Of a DNA stretch of 64,000 nucleotides, positions 50,201-62,200 are shown one piece after another. This DNA is from Lineus longissimus (taxonomy: Eukaryota; Nemertea; Pilidiophora; Heteronemertea; Lineidae), in the NCBI RefSeq assembly GCF_910592395.1, contig NC_088308.1:9131001-9195000 (forward strand), in the 5' to 3' direction. The notes beneath the pieces were generated by a model. That model saw only the letters and a list, made by a program, of their open reading frames with translations. It did not search any database and had not been told where the DNA came from. Every line of letters begins with the position of its first letter. Positions within the stretch are counted from its first letter, which is position 1. A program made the translations under genes and the position numbers.

Positions 50201-53200
50201 TTCATATTCCATGCCTACAACTTCAATTTCTTCATATTCCATGGCTAGAAGTTCAATACTAATATAATATCCAAGATAAAGTTACAAGAAGGGGTCTCTC
50301 ACCTCTCACTGTATGTCCACACTATTCACGCTTGTACGAGGAATACATTCAATGCTAAATCTAACAACACCCAGTGCCCTTACTCTGTATATTAGTCACT
50401 GGAAGATGGCCCATTTCACTCCTTGCTTCTACTTCACCTATAGTCTCATTGCAAACGCCTCAGTTCTATGATATCACATTCACTTTCAGCTGTCATGCAA
50501 CGCAACAACTGTGCTATCTGCCATCGCACATCAACGAAGAAGTGCAGCCGCCCACATTCCACCTCACGTCTGTCCGACCAGCTGCAATCCTCGAGGACGC
50601 CCCACTGTACCACGATTTCACTACGATGTTTGACAAGAAGGAGCAGTGCGCGAGATAGGCTAATGAGCAGACTTCCCTCGCTTGAGTTTCGGAAGAATGT
50701 TCCATATCGCGCTAAGCTGACCACTGCTGACCATGACAGGCGTGCATTGGACTGGTACAGGTTGGAACTAAACATTGAATATGCTGGTGGTGACGCTTTC
50801 TGATGAGAAGTTGGTCGTGACTGATGCAGTATCCTTGGACTTGTCCACAGCATCGTTCAATCATTGCTCTCTGAGCTGCCTTGATTCTGTACTTACCCAA
50901 ATACTAAGACCAAATGCCTGTTGACTGTGCTTTAAGAGAGACTGGCGCCATGCCTAGAGATATGACTGACCCCTATTGGCAAATTTGTATGACTTTATTT
51001 TGCCTACCTAGCTGCTGCCTATAGTCTCCCTTTAACTGCGGAACACTTCAAAGTCGATAAAATGCCATGTTCCACCTTTTAATGTGTTCAGACCGCCATT
51101 TTCAAAATAATTAAGTCAGGACACTGCCTTCTAGTCTCATAATAAATTTTGCTTTCCTCAATAATAACATTTCTTCTTCTTTAATGCTTTCATCATTCCA
51201 AACTTCTCCTCCTCTGACTTTTACAGGGGTACAGTCATGGCAATCAAAACCCAAATACTGAGACCAAATGCCTGTTGACTGTGCTTTAAGAGAGACTGGC
51301 GCCATGCCTAGTCTCTCTTAAAGCACAGTCAACAGACACCAACCCCCTCAGACTCAGAAACCACAAACGCCCAACCCTTCCTGCTACCTTAATACTTCTG
51401 GATCAACTTTCATTGACACCTCACCGTCAATGACAATCACAAAACAAAATTGACACCTCAGCGTGAATGACAATAAAATTGTAAGTGTAAATTTGCAAAT
51501 TCTCACGTTTGTTTGAATTGCGATACATATGATCGTGGCAGTAACATTTATCAATCAGAGATGGCATAACTCATAATCACTGCACGCATTGACAACCTGA
51601 ATGAAAATCCGCCATATCTCCTCAGGTAACTCCATTCAAATTATCCTTGATTAACGACCATGTAGAATTAGCGGAATGAGCGGATTCTGTACAAAATATG
51701 ATATGATTTCATACAAAATGGAACTTAGTGAATTCATTAAGTTTTGATTTGTTCGATACGCCACAAAGATTATTTGAAAATCGCTTTTTACAGTCTTTAA
51801 GCCATGACTTGCAAGGAGGGCATGAAAATTGGTCTGTAGGGACAGTTTAGTTTAGTTGTTAAGCCATGACTCACAATGAGGGCATGAAAACTGGTCTGTA
51901 GGGAGAGTTTAGTTCAGTCGGCAGCCGTGCGCAGCGCTGTATTACCGTACCTCCTTTCGTCTTCAGAGTTCAGGCATGGCGACGATCATCGCGACAAATA
52001 CTGGCTTTTCCAGGTGATTGAAGCCCAGAATCCGCTCATTCCGCTAATTCTACATGGCCTTGATTATAAACTTTGACTGATGCATCACTCTGACAAAAAC
52101 AAGGATCCGAGTATGGCTTGCAGCGACACTATGTGATAGACACTACGTGATAGACACTACTGGATCACTCACCAATAAGATCCCAAGCCCGACAATACCC
52201 GATTTGTACCACCGCCTCGATGGGTAGAGCCTAAACAACCGGACATAATAGTAGGCCTTTCGCAGCCATAAAAGGGGGGATATCTATTCAAAGGTTAACG
52301 ACGTAATCGTCATGAATAGTCAAGATTCTACATCGGAACTTTTCATATTACAATTAAAGACCAATGGGAAGAAATGAAGACAAGATATCCCACCCCTGTT
52401 ACGGCTGCGACAGGTATACTTATTTAGGCTCTACCCATCGAGCCGGTAGTAGAAATCGGGTATTGTTGGGCTTAGGATCTCACCTCGGGAAAAGTCAGAA
52501 ATTGGACAGGTTCAGCAAACTGTCCAAATTTGGACACCTGTCAAAATTCTGACTTTTCCCGAGGTGATCTTATTGGTGAGTGGATCCAGTATGTGACAGA
52601 CAAAAGGATAATCTCCAAATCATTCACAAATATACGCTTAATAGCAAATGCCAATGAAAAGCTGTTATTTTTCACTTATGGTCAATAATCTGGAGATGAT
52701 CCCTAAGGGTGAAGTGTGTGATAACCATATCTTGACTTCTAAAATATCGGGGAAAAACGCTTTCCGAATCTGATGCAGACATTTGCACGTGTTACATGTA
52801 ATTACAATTAAATGCAAACATCAGTATAAGTCAGTCTGTATGTCTGCAAGATCGGCGTGATGATCGACTCAGTTATAGGTACAACATCGTTTCCACTGAC
52901 TGAGTCACACCAGGCAGCTTGAACCACATTTTCCCCAGAGTGTCCCATTTAATTATTTTCATCATCAAATAAACTTCAAAATTTAGTTTTAGTTTAAATT
53001 ATTATGCGCACTTGAACAAATCACATATATACCTGCATAACCGACCAGAAACAATGCAACTAATCTCAAACATGAATGTTAATTAACCGTAGCCAACCCT
53101 CAATCACTGTTCTTAGACTGATACATCAACCTGAAAGACAACCGTAAGGAGTGGATTATAGCTTGTAGCGAAACAGCACTGATGAGGTCCGGGTATACTA

Positions 53201-56200
53201 CAATAATTCTAATCTGTCTCATAATCACTATAGAGACAAATGTGACTGCCTTGGGGGTTGTCCAATTTGATTCACAACCTGGCATTGTCTTCCACGGAGA
53301 CATCCTTAGTCACACCTCTTGGTGGAATGATATCAGAACAACATGACTAGCCTTCAGGGCGACTAATTGTCTTGACCTCTACCCCGAGTCAAGACAGATG
53401 GTTCATATTCTGCTTCACATCCCAGCGGGTGCCGGGGAGATGTTCTCAAGGCCGTCTTGATTACTTGATCATGAAAACATCGGCCAGAGGACAGGTACTG
53501 CTGTGAACTCTATCCTCGCCAACAGATATGATCTCACCCCAAGATGGAGGACAATACAGTGGAACCTCCCTTAGCGCACACCTCTCTATTAAGGGCAACC
53601 TCTCTATCTAGGACACTAGTTTTGGTCCCCAAACTGGTTTTTTCCATTCAACTAGACCTCTCTAATCAGGACAAAGCATGGTGCCTCTGAGTGAGAAAAG
53701 CATGTTTTTATTTGTTTTTAAGTGGCAGAGAGGTTGGAAATGACTTTTTTATATATTTTGCCTTGATTTCCATAGAAACCAATTTAAGATGTCATTTCCT
53801 ATTTATAACAAAAGCCTGAAATATGCCTGCCTGGAACATCATTTGATACAGTAAAACCTAATTGTACCTGACAAAGGTGTTGTACGACTCTATCAATGTC
53901 TATCAGATGCTCGTTTGCCCCACTAAATAATAGAACATATTTGCCAACAGAAACAATAAATTATTTACGAGAATTAACGGAGATTCTTATGTTTGACGAC
54001 ACATCTGGTAACGTTTTAGCAGTTTGTACGGTTATTATAGAAACACCTCTGAAAAAGATAAGAGAAGGCGCGAAGCATCAAATTTGCTCAGACTGACTGA
54101 ACATTGGCATTGAACCCTCTTGTTGCTGGCCCTCTTTTTAGCCAGGTCTGAGATGGGTGTGGTCGAATATTGATATTTCTTGACACTGAGTTCACTGAAC
54201 AGGATGACCAGGCTCCTCGGTTTTTGTAAGCCGTCAATTTTTCACTAGCTGCTAGGTTCGCACCAAGGCAAATTACAAATGCGCAACTTTGGACCGGCAG
54301 AAGGTACTTTTCAAGGGTGGTGCGTTGAAAATGGGACTGTGGTGATTTCCAGAGACTCCAGGTGTCAGCATCGGTAGTGTTGCTGAGGACCTTTCTTCTG
54401 ATACAGGTCTGGACGTGCTGTGTCATTCGAGAGTCGACTGGTAGCTCAATGAATAATAAAGTCGCTGGATTTTAGGTTGAGAGAACATGAGGGGAGTGAA
54501 GCGTGTTTTGTGTTCATATTTACTGGTGCCCGAGGAAACTGGAAATTGAGTTGATACACAATGTTGTAGCATATCAGTTCATTTTTATGCAATTGGAAAT
54601 TTTCAAATTCAATTACAAATTTTGAATTTGTAACGAATGGCATAGGCTTTACTTCTGACGACGGTGGTGTTGAATCAAAGGCCTGACCTCAAAGGAATGT
54701 CTGCTGCACATGCCAAAAAATAAAAAATGTTTACCTATTTTCAACGGCAATTTATTTGCATCTTTAATGATGAGAGTTTATCTTTATCTTTTCAGGGGAT
54801 TTTGGTGGCCCTGCCGGTGCCCGTGGCAACCCTCGTGCTGTCGTTGATCCCTATAGTATGGATATCCTCCGCGCTTATCTTGAGCAAGTCGGGCGTCGAC
54901 GTTAATTGAGGATTTATTCCAGACTTTTGGTCAAGGTCATTTTTAAATGTTGTAGTTCGTAGCACCATCATGAGTTTAGACATCATCTGTCACAGACTTT
55001 GTCATCAACTGTTTATAACACTGGAAATGCCAACTGTTTAAAACAATGGAAACACCAATTTTTGAGAACACTGGAAACACCAACTGTTTAGAACACTGGG
55101 AACATCAACTCTTTACAAGGTTGGAAACATTAACTATTTATAACACTGGAAACACCAATTGTTTAGAACAACGGAAACACCAATTGTTTAGAAAAGTGGC
55201 AACATCAACTGTTTATAACACTGGGAACATCAAGTTTTTATAAGGTGGTCACATTAACTGTTTATAACACTGGAAACACCATTTTTTAGGACACTGGAAA
55301 CATCAATTGTTTAGAAAAGTTGAAGCATCAACTGTTTAGAACACTGGATACACACCAAGTCTTTATAAGGCTGGAAACATTAACTGTTTATAACACTGGA
55401 AACACCTTTTTTTATAACACTGGAAACACCAATTGTTTAGAACAGAGGAAACCACAACTCTTTATAACACGGGAAACACTTACTCTTTGTAGATGTAACA
55501 CCAGTAACACCAGTAACACCAACTCTTAATAATACAATATCAGACCAAGGGTTCGTGATGGAAACCTTTACCTCCTACAAGTAGGTTTCAAATGTCATCT
55601 CTAAGCCCTCCCTCGCTCAACATAAGCAGGAGATGACACTAAATCAACCTTCAGAGTCAGGATTGCCGGTGATGGACAAATATCAGAGCGTTCACCACCA
55701 GAATGACAGGGAACATTGCAAACTCTTGGTGAACGACAGGGAAGGACCCAATTCATGGACTGAGCTCACTTCCAATGGGACTGAGCAAACTTGTGTTTTT
55801 CCTGACTGTTTTGAATTTGACTCTTTTTCAACATCACCATTTCTTCTCTTGAAATAATTCATTTTTTTCGAGGTCATTGTAAAGACCTTTCTGCACCATT
55901 TTATAATAAACCATCATAAAATGCACTCGGATAACTCAAGAAGTCCATAAAACTGTGAAAACTTTTTTTTTCTGAAGTATCCAATGAAGAAAATTGGCGC
56001 CCACATGGAAAAAAAGCCGAGGCACCCGACACAGCCGACGATTAGCATCTCGTGGGGGGGGGAGGGTAAGGTCACTCGCTTCATTTGCATCTTCCTTTCA
56101 TGTATTTTCAATAAACTGTCCTTTAAATCTGAAAAGGCGTTTGTGTATTCTGTCTTAAAACCCTTTAGCTGACATTCGCCCCTTTGGGGATGATATAACC

Positions 56201-59200
56201 CAATGTCAATTTGCAGTAGTAAGTTTGTTAACTAGAATGAATGCCAGATGTCTCCTATTACATTCTAGATTGAGACTGTGAAATCGACATGTATCATTGG
56301 GTTCAATGACTTTGGATGTGTTTTTTTGATATATTACATTGTAAGGGACAAAATTGCCAATGCCCAGGTGCCATATTCACATGAGGGGGGTTGACCACTA
56401 CGATATATACATAGAGCCGCGAATTTCTGTGCTGCTCAAACAGAAGAATCTGAAAAACATTTGGGGCCGAATTTACGAAGGGTGTTTAAGAGTTAGAAGC
56501 GTGTAAATTCCACATAATCAGTTTCAGGGCCTAATGCGGTTTTCATGAAGAAACCCTGCAAGGCCCTGACTCTGTCTATTCAGACATTAAACGCTGTTTT
56601 AAGCTAAACACCCTTTGTAAATTCGGCCCTTGAAATCCGCCGGTGTCAGGATGACATCAATCTGACATCGTTCAGGCTTTTCTAAAGGGAATACAATAAA
56701 CCGTAGGGGCCAGTGATGGTCCAACATTGCCAAAATGCTGTAGGTGACTATCTGACACACAGGGTCTGTCGCACGTGAAGAATTTGATTCGAAAACCAAT
56801 AACGCAGAGATGGGATTTGACAAACATTTAGTTTAGGCCCGATTTTGATCATGGTTTGAAATTGAATACAAATGAGTGCAGGAAGCAATACCGAACAGGT
56901 GAGATTCCATCACATTTTTACAGCAATCTGCGTTGGATTTTTCATAAACAATAAAGTTTGTGCGGTGCATTGATAGAAATTGAAAAATCTCACTTTGTGT
57001 TGACACAGCGTTACACGAAGATGAAATTATGCTGCCAGCAAAATTGTAAGATCGATCGCCGCTGCCAAAGGTCATGGACAACGCCACAACAGGTAAAACA
57101 TCAATGGAGAGGAGACAACTCTTCAAAGTACAGTGGAACCTCCCTTAGCGGACAACACTCTACTAAAGACAACCTCTCTATCAAGGACACAAGTTTTGGT
57201 CCCGAATTGGCTGTTTTCATTCAATTTGACCTTTCTAATAATCAGGACACTATTAAGGACAGCACCTGTCACTCCAACCTCTCTATCAAGGACACAAATT
57301 TTGGTCCGAAATTGGCTGTTTTCATACAATTTGACCTTTCTAATAAGCAGGACACTATTAAGGACAGCACCTGTCACTCCCAAGGGTGTCCTTAATAGAG
57401 AGGTTCTACTGTTATTACATACATGAAGGGAACAAGATGAGGCAGCCAATTATAGGTGGACACAGCGGCAGAATCGGAATTGATCAATTGGTTCCGTTAC
57501 AGACGATGGGATCCAATGTCACACTGTGATCGTGACAAGTAAACCTGGTTTGATTCCTATTTCAAGCAGCTGGCAAACGACTTGATTTGCCCAAGACTTT
57601 TCCTGCCCAGACCTGTGGTTGGCCAATTGCAGTGGAACCTCCCTTAGCGGACACCTCTCTATTAAGGACAACCTCTCTATTAAGGACACTACTTTTGGTC
57701 CCAAATTGGTAGTTTCCATTCAATTTGACCTCTCGAATCAGGACACTTCTCTATCAAGGACAGCACTTGTCAGTCGCATGGGTGTCCTTAATAGAGGGGT
57801 TCTACTGTACATGGTCTCTTTGCCGAACGAGCAATTACATACTGTGGGGTGCAGATGGCGTCCATGCACTGATATCCATTGGGTACCTTACTGGCTGTAT
57901 ATTTTCTTGGGGGCAATATTTTGAACGTTTTGGGGGACAAAAAATGAACAATTTTCTGGGGGTTGTAAACGTTATTACACAGCCAAGGGGGTTTAAGACC
58001 AAAGAAAACTGTCGCTTGCATCAATACATCGCCAGACCACTTAGGTTTATAGGCATCACAAATCAAATGGACGCATCAGGTTTCCAATCAGATAATTACT
58101 TGATTCGAAATCTGAGTCGGGAGGTCGTTTCGTACATGCATGTCATAGCAATGCAGTCATTAGTCACATCAAAACCAACATGACAATAGCACATGATTCA
58201 GTTTCTTTCTGTCTAAATGAACCCTCATGGCCACTTAGCATGTGTATGGAATATCAGTGTGCTATTTTTTGTAACTATCATGACCCACTAACAGGCGAAA
58301 ACAATAGGCAAGGAGACCCATTTTCGAGTTATCACTGAATCGGGCTTTCGCCTGCCAATTTTATTACGTCACAAGTCTGGCATTGACATGTATAGTCAAA
58401 TCGATGAGAGACAGGCTGGAGCAGCTTCAATGCGTATGATGGAGATAACATAAAGTTGTGCCAGCACATGGCCGTTTATTCAATATCTTGCAGAATCTTT
58501 TATCCTTAAAATTTTAAACCTGCATTACCAGTATCAGTAACAATTTACAGCTAGTTCTACACTAATTCACAGAGCAAATGGGGATTTTCATCATTGATTT
58601 GAAGTCAACAAAGAAATGCATGGAAATGACAGACATGCACTTTTTTGCCCAAACCTTTTTTAGAAAAGACATATATCCAACAAAAGGCAACTCGTAAAGC
58701 AAGCTACAGTGGACATGACTTGGATAAGACATAAGTGGCCTCGTTGCAATGGCAGTCCTGAAGGGCAAAATGGGTGGATATGCCTGGCGACAATGCGCAA
58801 ATTGGGTACCCTTGCCTAAGGAATGAGCTGATGATTAAAAAACATTGCCATTGGTAAGGTAAAGAATTAGTCTTTGGCTCCAGACTAATCTTCCATGATC
58901 AGCCACTATTAAGCCTTCATAGAGAACACACCAAGGGAATCAACCTAAGGATTAAGGATACCATTAACCTTCATAAGCTTACACATCTCTTACAAAACAA
59001 AAAGACGTCACGGATCATTAGTAGCGACATTTCCTTTTTTCTAAGTCCAATACTAATGTCTAGTGTTTTTTTGAAACAATTTGTGGACATTTTTCCTCAA
59101 GAAAAGAAATGAGTACGTAAGCCCCAAGTAATTGGTATAATACGAAAGCCCCTGGTGCCATCTAGCCACAGATTTGTAAACAGAAAGAAACACTTTCACA

Positions 59201-62200
59201 GAATAGGACTACTGCTTGATGTTGATGTGCAACTGGAGAAGAGACTCAAACTCATATGATTCAGACCTGCTCCTGCATGAAGAATAGAGAGAAATACTGG
59301 CCAAAGGACACATCTGTGACCAAAAAACTCTTGGGTTCTGTGGTAGAAGAACATGTGGTAGATACGCTATCTAGAGCGGAATTCCGATTATCAGGACTTA
59401 TTGTCCTTGATGTTAAGACCGAGAGGTGACATAGTGCGCAGTCTATGGATCCAAGTTGACTCTCTGGCGAGTTGGGTGTTCTTGGAATTGTCCGCGTCTG
59501 GAGGGGGCATGGATGAATTCTAGGATGAAGATGCGGACATCCTCAGTCCATTGTGGTCACTTACACTTACAGACAGGACAGCTGACCTAGTTACCAAAAA
59601 TAGGCCGAGTGTCCAGTTTACAATACTTTGTTGTCGTGGCCAGTCAGCTCTGTGGTATGGGACGCCTCACTGCTCCTCGACAAGTTGCGAAGCCGATTCA
59701 TCACGGCACAAATAAAAGAGCGAATAGACAAGGAGACTTACCCTGAGTGATCGATCATACGACGCACTGAATACTTTGATACCAGCAGGAGTTTGTAAAA
59801 CAGCAAGAGCGTAAATAGTTCCTGAGTGACCCACTAGGGTGGTTACTTGATCAAAGGAGTCCAGCTCCCAAACCTGAAACAACACAACAAAGAGATGACA
59901 ATGTAAACAAGAAATTTCAACTTATCACAGCGATACTGTAAACATAACTGTGAAAATTATTGCTTTTCAAATTGATACCGTAACTGTCAAATTTTTTGCA
60001 GGCATTTTATTTTTGAGGATTTTGAAAAAAATTCGATTCGCAAAAATAACAATTGTGAAAACATCTTCTCATACGAAATACGGCAAGAAATTTAATAATC
60101 CCCTCAAAAAAATTTGACGCAAAATTCTATTTTTTTCTGGAAATTTTCGCAAATCGCACAGCCAAGAAGGCACCAAACTTTTGCTCTTCACAGCAATTGT
60201 CGTAGGTCATAGCAACCATTTGCGGGTCACCTTAAGACTGAAAACTGGAAGTTGAAACTTACATGAATACAGTTTTCGTAGGTGCCGCAAAGAATGTGGT
60301 GGTTTGTGATGCACATGGAATAAACGCTGCCACCAGAGGTCTCCAGCATCTTCACGCACTCGAACGTGTTGATGTTCCAGATCTGAAAATAATAAATGCA
60401 AAAATATTTAGTTTACAACTTATCGTTGTTGAGAAAACCCATGAAATGAATGAAGGCCTGTATTCTAATCTAAACTCTTTCAGCGGTGCTGCAAACTTTT
60501 CTATTTTTTTTAAAGCAAATGTATAGAATTCTGCTGACTGATGGTATAACAAGTGCTGACACGTTGCTGGCGGACGGGTGTTCACCACAGAGTAATCGAT
60601 TGGCTGAAACTGTAAACATCCCACCTTACGTAAAGTCTTTTCCCCCTTCACAAGGACTGGTGCTGGAATTACGCAATGCAAGTTGACGTTGGCATTTGAT
60701 TACGAAGACAGCATTGAAAAGATAATCTCACCTTGATTGTTTGATACGAGCCCGAATAGAGGTAATTGTTCGACGAGACTAGAGCTCGCACCCAATGGTT
60801 CAGACCCGAGATCTCACGTTTCAACTGATGGGTATGTACATCCCACACCTGGAACCAAGAAGATAATAAGAATATGATGGAATATGATGTGAAAATCATC
60901 AGCAGACATAACAATGTGTTCTGTACAGGCAATACATCATTAGGGACAAACCTTGCTTTACTTGATTTGGGCTTATTTGACCCTGATTGCATTGCGTTTG
61001 CGCCAAACATCGGACTTCTCGTGACAAAATTTAGATTTTTTTGCCTAATTATGAGATGACACTGACTTCGTGACACTGACTTCGGCCAGATGTTGAGTCC
61101 ACGCAAGCTACTCATGTTTCTCACTTGGTGGGGTCTTTAACCTGCCCTGGCATACACCAGAATCAAGGAACCTCGGTTTTAAGTCTCATTTGAAGGACTG
61201 TGAAGAATTTTAGTTCCTTGAAAGCCACGCCGGTTCATCCAGAAATATAATCCTGGGTTCTCCCATGGCTACATTCAGGGTAGCCAGCAGTGTTAACCAC
61301 TAGGCTATGAGGCCCCTTGCCTCGCTGTACCCACCTTTATAACCTTTAGCGATCCACTAAACAGCATGTCTCTCTCACAGCACAGCGTACACACAGGATT
61401 CTCATGAGCTTCGATCACTTTGATCTCTTGCAGCGTTTCCATGTCCCAAACCTGCAAGAAACATCAAGCGTCAAACGCGGACCAGGGGGACTTAACCTCT
61501 ATTAATTGGTACACTGTGTTCAGCTTGTGTTTTGAAACCCTATGTTGTGTAGTGTTTTGAAACACTATGTTGTGTAGTGTTTTGAAACACTATGTAGTGT
61601 AGTGTTTTGAAACACTATGTAGTGTAGTGTTTTGAAACACTATGTAGTGTAGTGTTTTGAAACACTATGTAGTGTAGTGTTTTGAAACACTATGTAGTGT
61701 AGTGTTTTGAACACTATGTAGTGTAGTGTTTTGAAACACTATGTAGTGTAGTGTTTTGAACACTATGTAGTGTAGTGTTTTGAAACACTATGTAGTGTAG
61801 TGTTTTGAAACACTATGTAGTTTAATGTTTTGAAACACTATGTAGTGTAATGTATCACGTGTGTGGTCTTCAATATGGCGACTGAGGAAAAAAGTTGTGT
61901 ATCTTTATAAGTGTGTTTTCTGTGAATTAACACACCTTTCGCAACTGCTAGTTCTCCAGGAAAATAGAAATGCAGTTATACACAATGCCGTAGTGCAGTT
62001 ATTATGCACAAGAATTTGCCAAGACTCAGTAGTTATCGTATTTGTATATCTGCCAACACAATGACATTGTTGAAATTCATATCCAATATGTGTTTACACA
62101 ATAAGAAATTTTCAAATTCAATTACAAATTTCAAATATTTAATGAACAGCGTTGGCCTTTAAGCACACCACTGAGAGTGACAAAAGTTGTTCATATCAGG

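Noticed and set aside
57958-58183. Plus-strand frame after the M3 MITE
   Set aside because: No signal, domain or splice context; starts inside unremarkable intron.
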